In this document: positions 5,604 to 10,617 of the stretch, piece after piece
Numbering within the stretch: the first letter of the stretch is position 1
How the letters are laid out: each line of letters begins with the position of its first letter
Source: Puia dinghuensis
Lineage (GTDB): Bacteria; Bacteroidota; Bacteroidia; Chitinophagales; Chitinophagaceae
NCBI GenBank assembly: GCA_026224995.1
Contig: JAMFRX010000160.1
Span: 1 to 10,617 of the forward strand
Reading direction: 5' to 3'
Length of the DNA stretch: 10,617 nt
Position numbers and translations under genes: made by a program
Notes under the pieces: generated by a model
Databases searched by the model: none
What the model was told of the DNA's origin: nothing
The model's input: the letters and a program-made list of their open reading frames with translations, nothing else

Positions 5604-5619
5604 TGTGACGCAGGTCACA
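5604..5619. promoter_or_regulatory. CRP-like palindrome TGTGAC-GCAG-GTCACA
   Basis: A perfect 6+4+6 inverted repeat that also reads TGTGA-N6-TCACA, the spacing of E. coli CRP sites. It sits between the divergent NMO remnant and yceI. Its centre is about 50 bases upstream of the predicted NMO start site, just beyond the -33 element, a position suited to an activator. A Crp/Fnr-family protein is the natural candidate; whether it is the one encoded at 1224 is unknown. Confidence 0.55.
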
Positions 5620-5624
5620 CAACC

Positions 5625-6110
5625 AGTCGACATAACGGCATCATCAACATCACCGATGGAACGCTTATCTTCACAGATGGGGAATTGACCGGGGGCAATA
5701 TCACCATAGACACGGGCTCCATAAAGATCCTGGACATCACCGATGCCGCTACCAACGCGCAGTTCGCCGGGCACCTGGCTTCGGAGGATTTCTTTGCCAC
5801 AGAAAACTATCCCAATGCCACGCTGGTGATCACGAGCGTATCGCAACGGGTGAACACGAGCTATCATGTCGCAGGCAATCTGACCATCAAAGGGATCACG
5901 CACCCGATAGAATTCGACGCAGATATCCCCAGCGTCGCTGGCGATATTTTAGAGGCTACCGGTAAAATAGTGATCGACCGGACCAATTACGGCATGAAGT
6001 TCCGTAGCGGCAACTTCTTCAAGGGTTTGGGCGACACGCTGATCTATAATGACTTCACGCTGAATATCCGCCTCACTGCCAAAGCAGCGCAGGCCCTTGT
6101 TACAGCTTAA
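5625..6110 (+). pseudogene. YceI family protein, 5' end missing
   Basis: YceI proteins form a lipocalin-like barrel that binds isoprenoid-type lipids. Here the body is well preserved: HNGIINITDGTLIFTDGELTGGN, SIKILDITDAATNAQFAGHLASEDFF, NLTIKGITHPIEF, then VIDRTNYGMKFRSGNFFKGLGDTLIYNDFTL, which is the normal C-terminus. The family's N-terminal strand and any signal peptide are absent. The frame is open back to 5553, but the codons before about 5622 spell non-family text and contain no ATG, GTG or TTG. The first possible start is TTG at 5685, which would give 141 residues and lose two strands. Loss of the 5' end and native promoter next to the TGTGAC palindrome is the simplest reading. The tautomerase gene follows after 10 bases. 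Confidence 0.7.
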
Positions 6111-6120
6111 ACACTCAACC

Positions 6121-6339
6121 ATGCCATACGTCAAAATTGAAATTACCCGGGAAGGTGTCACGCGCGAGCAGAAGGCCGCGCTTATCAAAGGCGTCACGGA
6201 GCTGATAACGGAAACGCTTAACAAGGACCCGAAACTTACCCACGTGGTCATCCAGGAAATCGACCTGGATGACTGGGGTTGGGCGGGGGACCAGGTTTCG
6301 GAACTCCGTAAAAAGGGCATCACCGCCGATAAAAAGTAA
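6121..6339 (+). CDS. 4-oxalocrotonate tautomerase family protein
   Basis: This 72-residue protein starts MPYVKIEITREGVTREQKAALIKGVTELI, the classic small tautomerase pattern. After removal of Met, Pro2 becomes the N-terminal catalytic base. Later blocks THVVIQEIDLDDWGWAGDQ match the family's second strand and loop. Members are usually hexamers that interconvert enol and keto forms of unsaturated acids, and many have unknown physiological substrates. I use the ATG at 6121, because an upstream TTG at 6097 would bury the essential Pro. It lies 10 bases after the yceI stop and 37 bases before the NTF2-like gene, so it is probably co-transcribed with both. Confidence 0.9.
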   Translation: MPYVKIEITREGVTREQKAALIKGVTELITETLNKDPKLTHVVIQEIDLDDWGWAGDQVSELRKKGITADKK

Positions 6340-6376
6340 GTCATCATCGGCGTCTTAACCGACAAAAAAAACTGAT

Positions 6377-6841
6377 ATGAAATATCCCCTGGGTCTCCTC
6401 TTCCTTTTTGTCACCATGACCGCCGCCGCACAGCAGCCGTCATCAAAAAACACAACCAAAATGAACAATTACAGCGCAGACTCCGCAGCCATCTCCGCGA
6501 TCCTGAACGACGCCTACTTTAAAGGCATCTATGCAGGCGATACCGCCCTGCTGGGCAGCACTTTCTATGACGGCACCCTATTGTTTGGGGACGTGAAAGG
6601 CCAGCCCTATTACAAAACGCTGGCGCAATACCTGGACGGCGTCAAGAACCGGGTGAGCCCGAAGGACTCCGGCAAACCCTTTAAAGCGGGGATCGTGTCC
6701 ATCGAGATCATCAATTCGATAGCCGTGGCAAAGGTGCAGGTGAAGATGTATGACTTTAATTATTTTGAGCTCCTTAGCTTTCACAAGCTCAATGGCAAGT
6801 GGGTGATCGTGAATAAAATGATCTCGGATGTGGAGGGTTAG
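6377..6841 (+). CDS. Exported NTF2-like (SnoaL/lumazine-binding-like) protein
   Basis: The 154-residue product begins with a clear signal peptide (MKYPLGLLFLFVTMTAAA, cleavage before QQ). The mature part, AISAILNDAYFKGIYAGDTALL, then FYDGTLLFGDVKG, IEIINSIAVAKVQVKMYDF and ELLSFHKLNGKWVIVNKMI, has the helix-then-curved-sheet order of NTF2-like cone folds, as in Lumazine_bd_2 proteins of Bacteroidota. No catalytic residues can be named, and the role (small-ligand binding or an unassigned enzyme) is unknown. It sits between the tautomerase and the intact NMO in the same direction, with gaps of 37 and 25 bases, which suggests one operon. Confidence 0.75.
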   Translation: MKYPLGLLFLFVTMTAAAQQPSSKNTTKMNNYSADSAAISAILNDAYFKGIYAGDTALLGSTFYDGTLLFGDVKGQPYYKTLAQYLDGVKNRVSPKDSGKPFKAGIVSIEIINSIAVAKVQVKMYDFNYFELLSFHKLNGKWVIVNKMISDVEG

Positions 6842-6866
6842 GGTAAATAAGTAAAATGTATAACCA

Positions 6867-7964
6867 ATGTGGTACAATACTCCGGCGGCAAAATTACTGG
6901 GTGTACGATATCCGATCCTTCAAGGCCCTTTTGGGGGCAACCTGTCCACGGTGAAGCTGGCTGCTGCGGTGAGCAACCTGGGTGGTGTAGGCGGCTATGG
7001 AGCGTATACGCTGGCGCCATCGGCGATCGTCCAGGTGAATACGGAACTTCGACAGGCGACGGATAAGCCGTACAATATCAACTTATGGGTCTCGGATACG
7101 GATACCCCACGGGGTGGGGTGACCGATGAGGAGTTCGAGAGGGTGAAGGAAGTATTTAAGGCTTACTATGAGGAGGTTGGGGTGGATTTTCCGGAGAAGC
7201 CGGCGGCGCAGCCCAGTGGATTTCAGGACCAGGTGCAGGCTGTGCTGGATGTCCGGCCGCCGGTGTTCAGCTTTGTCTTTGGAATCCCGGGCGCGGATAT
7301 TCTTGAACAATGCAGGAAGAGGGGGATCGTCACAGCAGGGGCTGCTACGACACCGGATGAGGCGTTGGCGCTGGAGGCTGCGGGAGTGGATCTGATCGTC
7401 GCCAGTGGCTCTGAGGCAGGGGGGCATCGGCCTTCGTTTTTGGCTCCGGCCGAGTCTTCTCTCGCTGGAACTTTTGTGCTGGTGCAACAGATAAAGGACA
7501 GGGCTCGCACGCCGGTGATTGCGGCTGGGGGCATCGCCACGGGGAAGGGAATCGCCGCCGCGCTGGCGCTGGGGGCCGATGGGGTACAGGTGGGTACGGC
7601 ATTTTTAGCCTGTGAAGAGTCAGGGGCGCAGGATTTCGTCCGGCGGATGTTGTTGTCGGAGGAATCGAAGCATAGTGTGCTGACGCGGGCTTTTACCGGG
7701 AGACTGGGGAGGGGGATGATGAATAGGATAGCGGGGGAGGTCGGCGGCCGAGGAGCGGGCGGCCAGGAGGGGTTCTTGCCCTTTCCGCTTCAAAGCAGGT
7801 TCCTGGGTCCATTGCGGCAGGCGGCTATTGCGCAGGAAAAATGGGAGCTGGTCTTTATATGGGGCGGGCAGATCGCAAGCCTGCTGAGTCATACCAAGGC
7901 GGCCGGGCTGATGGAGGCGCTGATAGAAGAGACTACGGCTTTTTTTAACCCTACAACACATTAA
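6867..7964 (+). CDS. Nitronate monooxygenase family flavoenzyme (intact)
   Basis: This 365-residue protein has the full NMO/2-nitropropane dioxygenase layout. The N-terminus reads RYPILQGPFGG and LAAAVSNLGGVGGYG (residues 14-45). The PPVFSFVFG strand lies at 131-139. The catalytic-His motif ASGSEAGGHRP has H187. The FMN phosphate site is AAGGIATGKGIAAALALGADGVQVGTAF (219-246), and the C-terminus LPFPLQ...WGGQIASLL is normal. Family members use FMN to oxidise nitronates with oxygen; many homologues of this long subgroup have untested substrates. There is no exact -7 box in the 25-base gap upstream, so it is probably read from the yceI-tautomerase-NTF2 operon. The stop TAA at 7962-7964 is followed after 3 bases, in the same frame, by the truncated SDR. 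Confidence 0.9.
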   Translation: MWYNTPAAKLLGVRYPILQGPFGGNLSTVKLAAAVSNLGGVGGYGAYTLAPSAIVQVNTELRQATDKPYNINLWVSDTDTPRGGVTDEEFERVKEVFKAYYEEVGVDFPEKPAAQPSGFQDQVQAVLDVRPPVFSFVFGIPGADILEQCRKRGIVTAGAATTPDEALALEAAGVDLIVASGSEAGGHRPSFLAPAESSLAGTFVLVQQIKDRARTPVIAAGGIATGKGIAAALALGADGVQVGTAFLACEESGAQDFVRRMLLSEESKHSVLTRAFTGRLGRGMMNRIAGEVGGRGAGGQEGFLPFPLQSRFLGPLRQAAIAQEKWELVFIWGGQIASLLSHTKAAGLMEALIEETTAFFNPTTH

Positions 7965-7967
7965 ATC

Positions 7968-8558
7968 ATGAACAGCGCCGGATATGGCATGGAAGGCACC
8001 GTCGGGGAGATGGAGGAGGATAAGATGCGGGCCATCTTTGAGGTCAATGTCTTCGCCACGATCAATGTCACCAAGCATGCCCTACCCTATTTGCGTAAGC
8101 AACGGAGCGGGCATGTTATAAACATCGCCTCCGTCGCGGGCTTTGTGGGCGCCCCGGGCTGGTCCATCTACAGCGCGACCAAATCGGCGGTTATCGCTTT
8201 CTCCGAAGTCCTCGCGCTGGACGTCGAGGAATTGGGTATCAAGGTGACCGTCGTAGCGCCTTCGGGATTCCGCACCGGCTTCCTTACCAAGGGTTCGCTG
8301 GAAAAGGCAGAAAGCCGGATCGGCGATTACCAGGCGATCAGCAAAACGCAATCGCGCTATGCGGCCATGGATGGGAAGCAGGCGGGAGATCCGGAGAAGG
8401 CCGCGGCATTGTTCATCCAGCTCGGCGAAAACCCGGAACCGCCTTTGCATCTGTGGCTGGGGTCCAATGCGGTGGACAGGGCCAGGGAAAAGATCGATTG
8501 GCTGGGGAGGGAGCTGGAGCAGTGGCGGGAGCTGTCCGCATCGGCAGACTTTAAGTGA
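7968..8558 (+). pseudogene. Short-chain dehydrogenase lacking its N-terminal cofactor-binding part
   Basis: The 196-residue frame starts at MNSAGYG, the remnant of the SDR NNAG motif that normally lies near residue 85-90. The rest is a good classical SDR: IFEVNVFATINVTKHALPYL, catalytic Ser in NIASVAG (S55), YSATK with Y68 and K72, and VTVVAPSGFRTGF. The TGxxxGxG nucleotide-binding loop and about 85 residues are absent. Upstream in frame there is only ATC and then the NMO stop codon, so no hidden N-terminus exists. The ATG looks fortuitous. Without the dinucleotide loop, activity is unlikely even though the Ser-Tyr-Lys triad remains. The simplest explanation is a deletion that joined the NMO 3' end to the middle of an SDR gene. 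The C-terminal tail from about residue 105 is long for an SDR and is not recognised. Confidence 0.75.
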
Positions 8559-8591
8559 GCCGGCCGGCGACTGGCACGCAGCGGGTGGGGG

Positions 8592-9356
8592 CTATAATGC
8601 CATCCCACCAGAGACCTCGATACGCTGTCCATTGACCCAACGCGCTTCTTCCGAACATAAGAAAGCAACGACACCGCCAATATCTTCTGCGACGCCTGGT
8701 CTTCCCAACGCGGTAAACCCACTTACTGTCTTTTGCAGCTGCTCGTCATTCCTAAGATGGCCGCCGCCAAAATCCGTTAAGATGGCTCCGGGGGCTACGG
8801 TATTGGCCTTGATGCCCCGTGCGCCTAATTCCTTGGCCAGGTAACGGGTGAAGACTTCCACTGCGCCCTTGAGGGAAGCATAGACTGAAGAGCCGGGCAT
8901 CGTGAAACGGGTGAGACCGGAAGATATATTAATGATACCTCCGCCATCGTTCATCAACGGCAGCATTTTTTGCGTCAGGAAGTAGACGCCTTTAAAATGA
9001 ATGTTCAGCAGCTCATCGAACATGTCTTCGTTTACGTCTGCAAAGGGCTTATAGCCGCCAATGCCGGCGTTATTGACGAGATAGTCGAAATGCGTTGCTT
9101 CGAATGTATCGTGCAATACGGCCTGGAGCTGCGTGGTGAAAGAGCCAAAGCTTTTAAGATCGCCGGTATTGAGCTGGAGCGCCGCGGCTTTTTGCCCGCG
9201 CTGCCGGATCTGGGCTACCACTTCCTGTGCATCCTGCGCCTTGCTATTGTAAGTGAGGACGGTGTCGATCCCTTTTTCTGCGAGGCGTAGAACCATGTCT
9301 TTGCCCAGTCCGCGGCTGCCGCCGGTGACGAGGGCTATTTTCCTTTTCTGTTCCAT
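8592..9356 (-). CDS. SDR family NAD(P)-dependent oxidoreductase (intact)
   Basis: This 254-residue protein is a complete classical SDR. It has TGGSRGLG at 11-18 (cofactor loop), NNAG at 95-98, the catalytic Ser in INISSGL (S145/S146), YASLK with Y159 and K163, and the C-terminal block VAFLCSEEARWVNGQRIEVSGG. It resembles 3-oxoacyl-ACP reductase-like and sugar or alcohol dehydrogenases of the family; the substrate cannot be assigned. NADPH preference is suggested by the Arg in TGGSRG. An exact -7 box lies 20 bases before the ATG, so it probably has its own promoter although the iron permease gene is 85 bases upstream in the same direction. It converges on the truncated SDR with a 33-base gap. 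The two SDR sequences differ too much to be recent duplicates. Confidence 0.92.
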   Translation of the reverse strand: MEQKRKIALVTGGSRGLGKDMVLRLAEKGIDTVLTYNSKAQDAQEVVAQIRQRGQKAAALQLNTGDLKSFGSFTTQLQAVLHDTFEATHFDYLVNNAGIGGYKPFADVNEDMFDELLNIHFKGVYFLTQKMLPLMNDGGGIINISSGLTRFTMPGSSVYASLKGAVEVFTRYLAKELGARGIKANTVAPGAILTDFGGGHLRNDEQLQKTVSGFTALGRPGVAEDIGGVVAFLCSEEARWVNGQRIEVSGGMAL

Positions 9357-9376
9357 CGTGAATTGTTTTTATACCG

Positions 9377-9384
9377 CAAAGGTA
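9377..9384 (-). promoter_or_regulatory. -7 box of the intact SDR gene
   Basis: TACCTTTG on the minus strand matches TAnnTTTG exactly and ends 20 bases before the ATG at 9356, predicting a leader of about 12-15 bases. No TTG is found at the -33 distance. Confidence 0.5.
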
Positions 9385-9441
9385 GCGGGTAATGGCAAGC
9401 CGCCGTTTGTGACGATCAATCCATCATTTGCGAAATTCAAA

Positions 9442-9933
9442 TTATTGGGGCGGTATGGTATCGGTGATGTCTTTGAGCTCCTGCTCCATCTCCTGGCGGA
9501 TGGCATGCTCTTCGTGTTTCTCGTCGATGGAATGGGATTCGATGAGGGTGTCCTGCTTTTTGGCGAACTCGCTGAGCTTGGAGTAGTATTTCTGGATCAC
9601 CTTGAGCTCGTCTTCAGTCATCCCTTCGATATTGACGAGCCGGTTGCTGGCCGCGCCATGGGAGGCTACGAGCTCATTGAGCTTGAGCTGGATGGCGAGG
9701 GAATCTTTGTTCTGGGCTTTCTGGATCAGGAATACCATGAGGATCGTGATGACGCTTGAGATCGTGCCGATCAGGGATTCCCATCTTGTGGAGAAATGAA
9801 AGAAGAAGCCGCTGCCAGCCCATAGGAGGACGAGAAAAAAACAGCCGATAAGGGCCAGATTGGAGCCGGCGATCGTAATGCTGGCGGACGCCAGTTTTTC
9901 GATCTTCCGGGAGAAGCCTATGTTGAGTGACAT
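9442..9933 (-). CDS. Low-affinity iron permease family small membrane protein
   Basis: This 163-residue protein has two membrane segments, about 20-46 (GSNLALIGCFFLVLLWAGSG) and 54-72 (LIGTISSVITILMVFLIQ). They are followed by QKAQNKDSLAIQLKLNELVAS and a charged, helical, probably coiled-coil C-terminus rich in Glu and Lys. The block from the second helix through LNELV is typical of the bacterial proteins grouped with low-affinity iron permeases (PF04120, related to part of yeast Fet4). They are much shorter than Fet4, and transport of iron by them is unproven. The start ATG at 9933 gives a normal length. No good -7 box is visible upstream. The intact SDR gene follows 85 bases downstream. Confidence 0.8.
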   Translation of the reverse strand: MSLNIGFSRKIEKLASASITIAGSNLALIGCFFLVLLWAGSGFFFHFSTRWESLIGTISSVITILMVFLIQKAQNKDSLAIQLKLNELVASHGAASNRLVNIEGMTEDELKVIQKYYSKLSEFAKKQDTLIESHSIDEKHEEHAIRQEMEQELKDITDTIPPQ

Positions 9934-9965
9934 GGGTGCAGTTTTACGTGATGGCTGAAGTTAGT

Positions 9966-9973
9966 TAAATTTG
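9966..9973 (+). promoter_or_regulatory. -7 box of the aldo/keto reductase gene
   Basis: TAAATTTG matches TAnnTTTG exactly and ends 20 bases before the ATG at 9994, the same spacing as for the SDR gene. No exact -33 TTG is seen. It lies in the 60-base divergent gap to the iron permease gene. Confidence 0.5.
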
Positions 9974-9993
9974 GGCAAGCAAAAATTAAAGAC

Positions 9994-10617
9994 ATGGAAT
10001 ACAGACAATTAGGAAATTCGGGATTAAGGGTGCCGGTGCTCAGCTTCGGGACAGGCACTTTTGGCGGGGACGGTGAGTTCTTCAAGGCCTGGGGAAGCAC
10101 ACAGGTGGAAGAGGCTAGCCGGCTCGTGAAGCTATGCCTGGATGCTGGCGTCAATCTCTTCGATACCGCCAACGTATATTCGCAGGGCGCCTCGGAGGTG
10201 ATACTGGGTAAGGCGCTGGCGGGTTTACGGGATAAGGTGCTGATATCCACCAAGGCCACTTTCCCCACGGGAGATGGGGTCTATGATTACGGGTCTTCGA
10301 GAATCCATCTTGTGAAGGCATGCGAGGACAGCCTGAAAAGATTGAATACCGACCATATAGATATTTATCATATGCATGGGTTCGATGCCAACACGCCGGT
10401 GGACGAGACGCTGAAGGCGCTCGACAACCTGGTACAAAGCGGGAAGGTGCGGTATATCGCCTGTTCCAATTTCTCGGGCTGGCATCTTATGAAGTCGCTC
10501 TCCACGTCCGAGCGCTATGGCTGGAGTAAGTATGTTGCGCACCAGGCCTACTATTCCCTGCTGAACCGGGATTTCGAATGGGAGCTGATGCCCCTGGGCA
10601 TCGATCAGCAGGTGGGA
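9994..10617 (+). CDS. Aldo/keto reductase, 5' part (runs off the window)
   Basis: The first 208 codons are present and the frame is open at the right edge. The start MEYRQLGNSGLRVPVLSFGTGTFG is typical of the family. The catalytic tetrad is visible: D57 (NLFDTANVY), Y62, K87 (LISTKA) and H128 (YHMHGF). Blocks GKALAGLRDKVLISTK, SSRIHLVKACEDSLKRLNTDHIDIY and GKVRYIACSNFSGW match the (beta/alpha)8 NADPH-dependent aldo/keto reductases of the AKR potassium-channel-beta-like/YdhF-type branch. Such enzymes reduce aldehydes and ketones in the cytoplasm; the substrate is not predictable here. It is transcribed away from the iron permease gene from its own -7 box. The NADPH-binding C-terminal part lies outside the window. 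Confidence 0.93.
   Translation, partial: MEYRQLGNSGLRVPVLSFGTGTFGGDGEFFKAWGSTQVEEASRLVKLCLDAGVNLFDTANVYSQGASEVILGKALAGLRDKVLISTKATFPTGDGVYDYGSSRIHLVKACEDSLKRLNTDHIDIYHMHGFDANTPVDETLKALDNLVQSGKVRYIACSNFSGWHLMKSLSTSERYGWSKYVAHQAYYSLLNRDFEWELMPLGIDQQVG

Noticed and set aside
7083..7602. Several open frames of 85-134 codons opposite the intact NMO
   Set aside because: Arg/Pro/Ser-rich shadow frames caused by the high GC content of the NMO gene.
8559..8568. GCCGGCCGGC palindrome between the truncated and the intact SDR genes
   Set aside because: Short, GC-only and without a T-run on either side, so it is neither a convincing terminator nor an operator; likely chance in GC-rich DNA.
9405..9418. 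FNR-like sequence (TTGTG-ACGA-TCAAT) upstream of the intact SDR gene
   Set aside because: The half-sites are imperfect, unlike the exact palindromes at 1815 and 5604.
1..10617. CRISPR array, tRNA/rRNA genes, IS elements, toxin-antitoxin or defence genes
   Set aside because: No repeat-spacer pattern, no tRNA-like or rRNA sequence, no transposase and no recognisable defence protein was seen on either strand.

Overview
The window looks like chromosomal DNA from a Bacteroidota member, most likely of the Chitinophagaceae type; this is inferred from protein style and promoter shape, and no rRNA or marker gene is present. Support comes from start-proximal boxes matching the Bacteroidota -7 consensus TAnnTTTG at several genes, the near absence of Shine-Dalgarno sequences, a Crp/Fnr regulator of the Bacteroidota kind, exported MsrA/MsrB, and a GH109-type glycosidase end. 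I see no IS element, phage gene, tRNA, rRNA or CRISPR array.

Layout. 1-280 is the 3' end of a GH109/Gfo-Idh-MocA family gene, meeting tail to tail an unknown acidic protein (283-651, minus) that has the best promoter in the window. 685-1191 is a small membrane-anchored protein with no clear start. 1224-2846 holds a Crp/Fnr-type regulator followed by a zinc-free quinone-oxidoreductase-like MDR enzyme, with a 14-bp Crp/Fnr-style palindrome between them. 2888-3472 is a DUF892 ferritin-like stress protein closed by a strong terminator. 3524-3817 has no convincing gene, but carries a terminator for the opposite strand and a 20-bp palindrome with an embedded -7 box. 3818-4949 (minus) is a coupled, exported msrA-msrB pair.

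The middle (5041-8558) is the oddest part. It contains a nitronate monooxygenase (NMO) gene with its FMN core deleted in frame, a YceI gene lacking its N-terminus and start codon, an intact 4-OT-type tautomerase, an exported NTF2-like protein, an intact NMO, and an SDR gene lacking its cofactor-binding half. Three damaged genes of five recognisable enzyme/lipocalin-like families in 3.5 kb suggests either a decaying cluster or collapsed assembly. A perfect TGTGAC-N4-GTCACA palindrome lies between the divergent NMO remnant and yceI.

The right end has an intact SDR (8592-9356, minus), a small two-helix low-affinity iron permease family protein (9442-9933, minus) and the first 208 codons of an aldo/keto reductase (9994 to the edge).

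Taken together the genes fit a stress and detoxification neighbourhood: repair of oxidised methionine outside the cytoplasm, a ferritin-like stress protein, and several flavin- or NAD(P)H-dependent oxidoreductases, with one local Crp/Fnr-type regulator. No clearly new multi-gene system is visible. The points most worth a second look are the three damaged genes, the regulatory palindromes, and the Glu-to-Gln change in the MsrA active-site motif.
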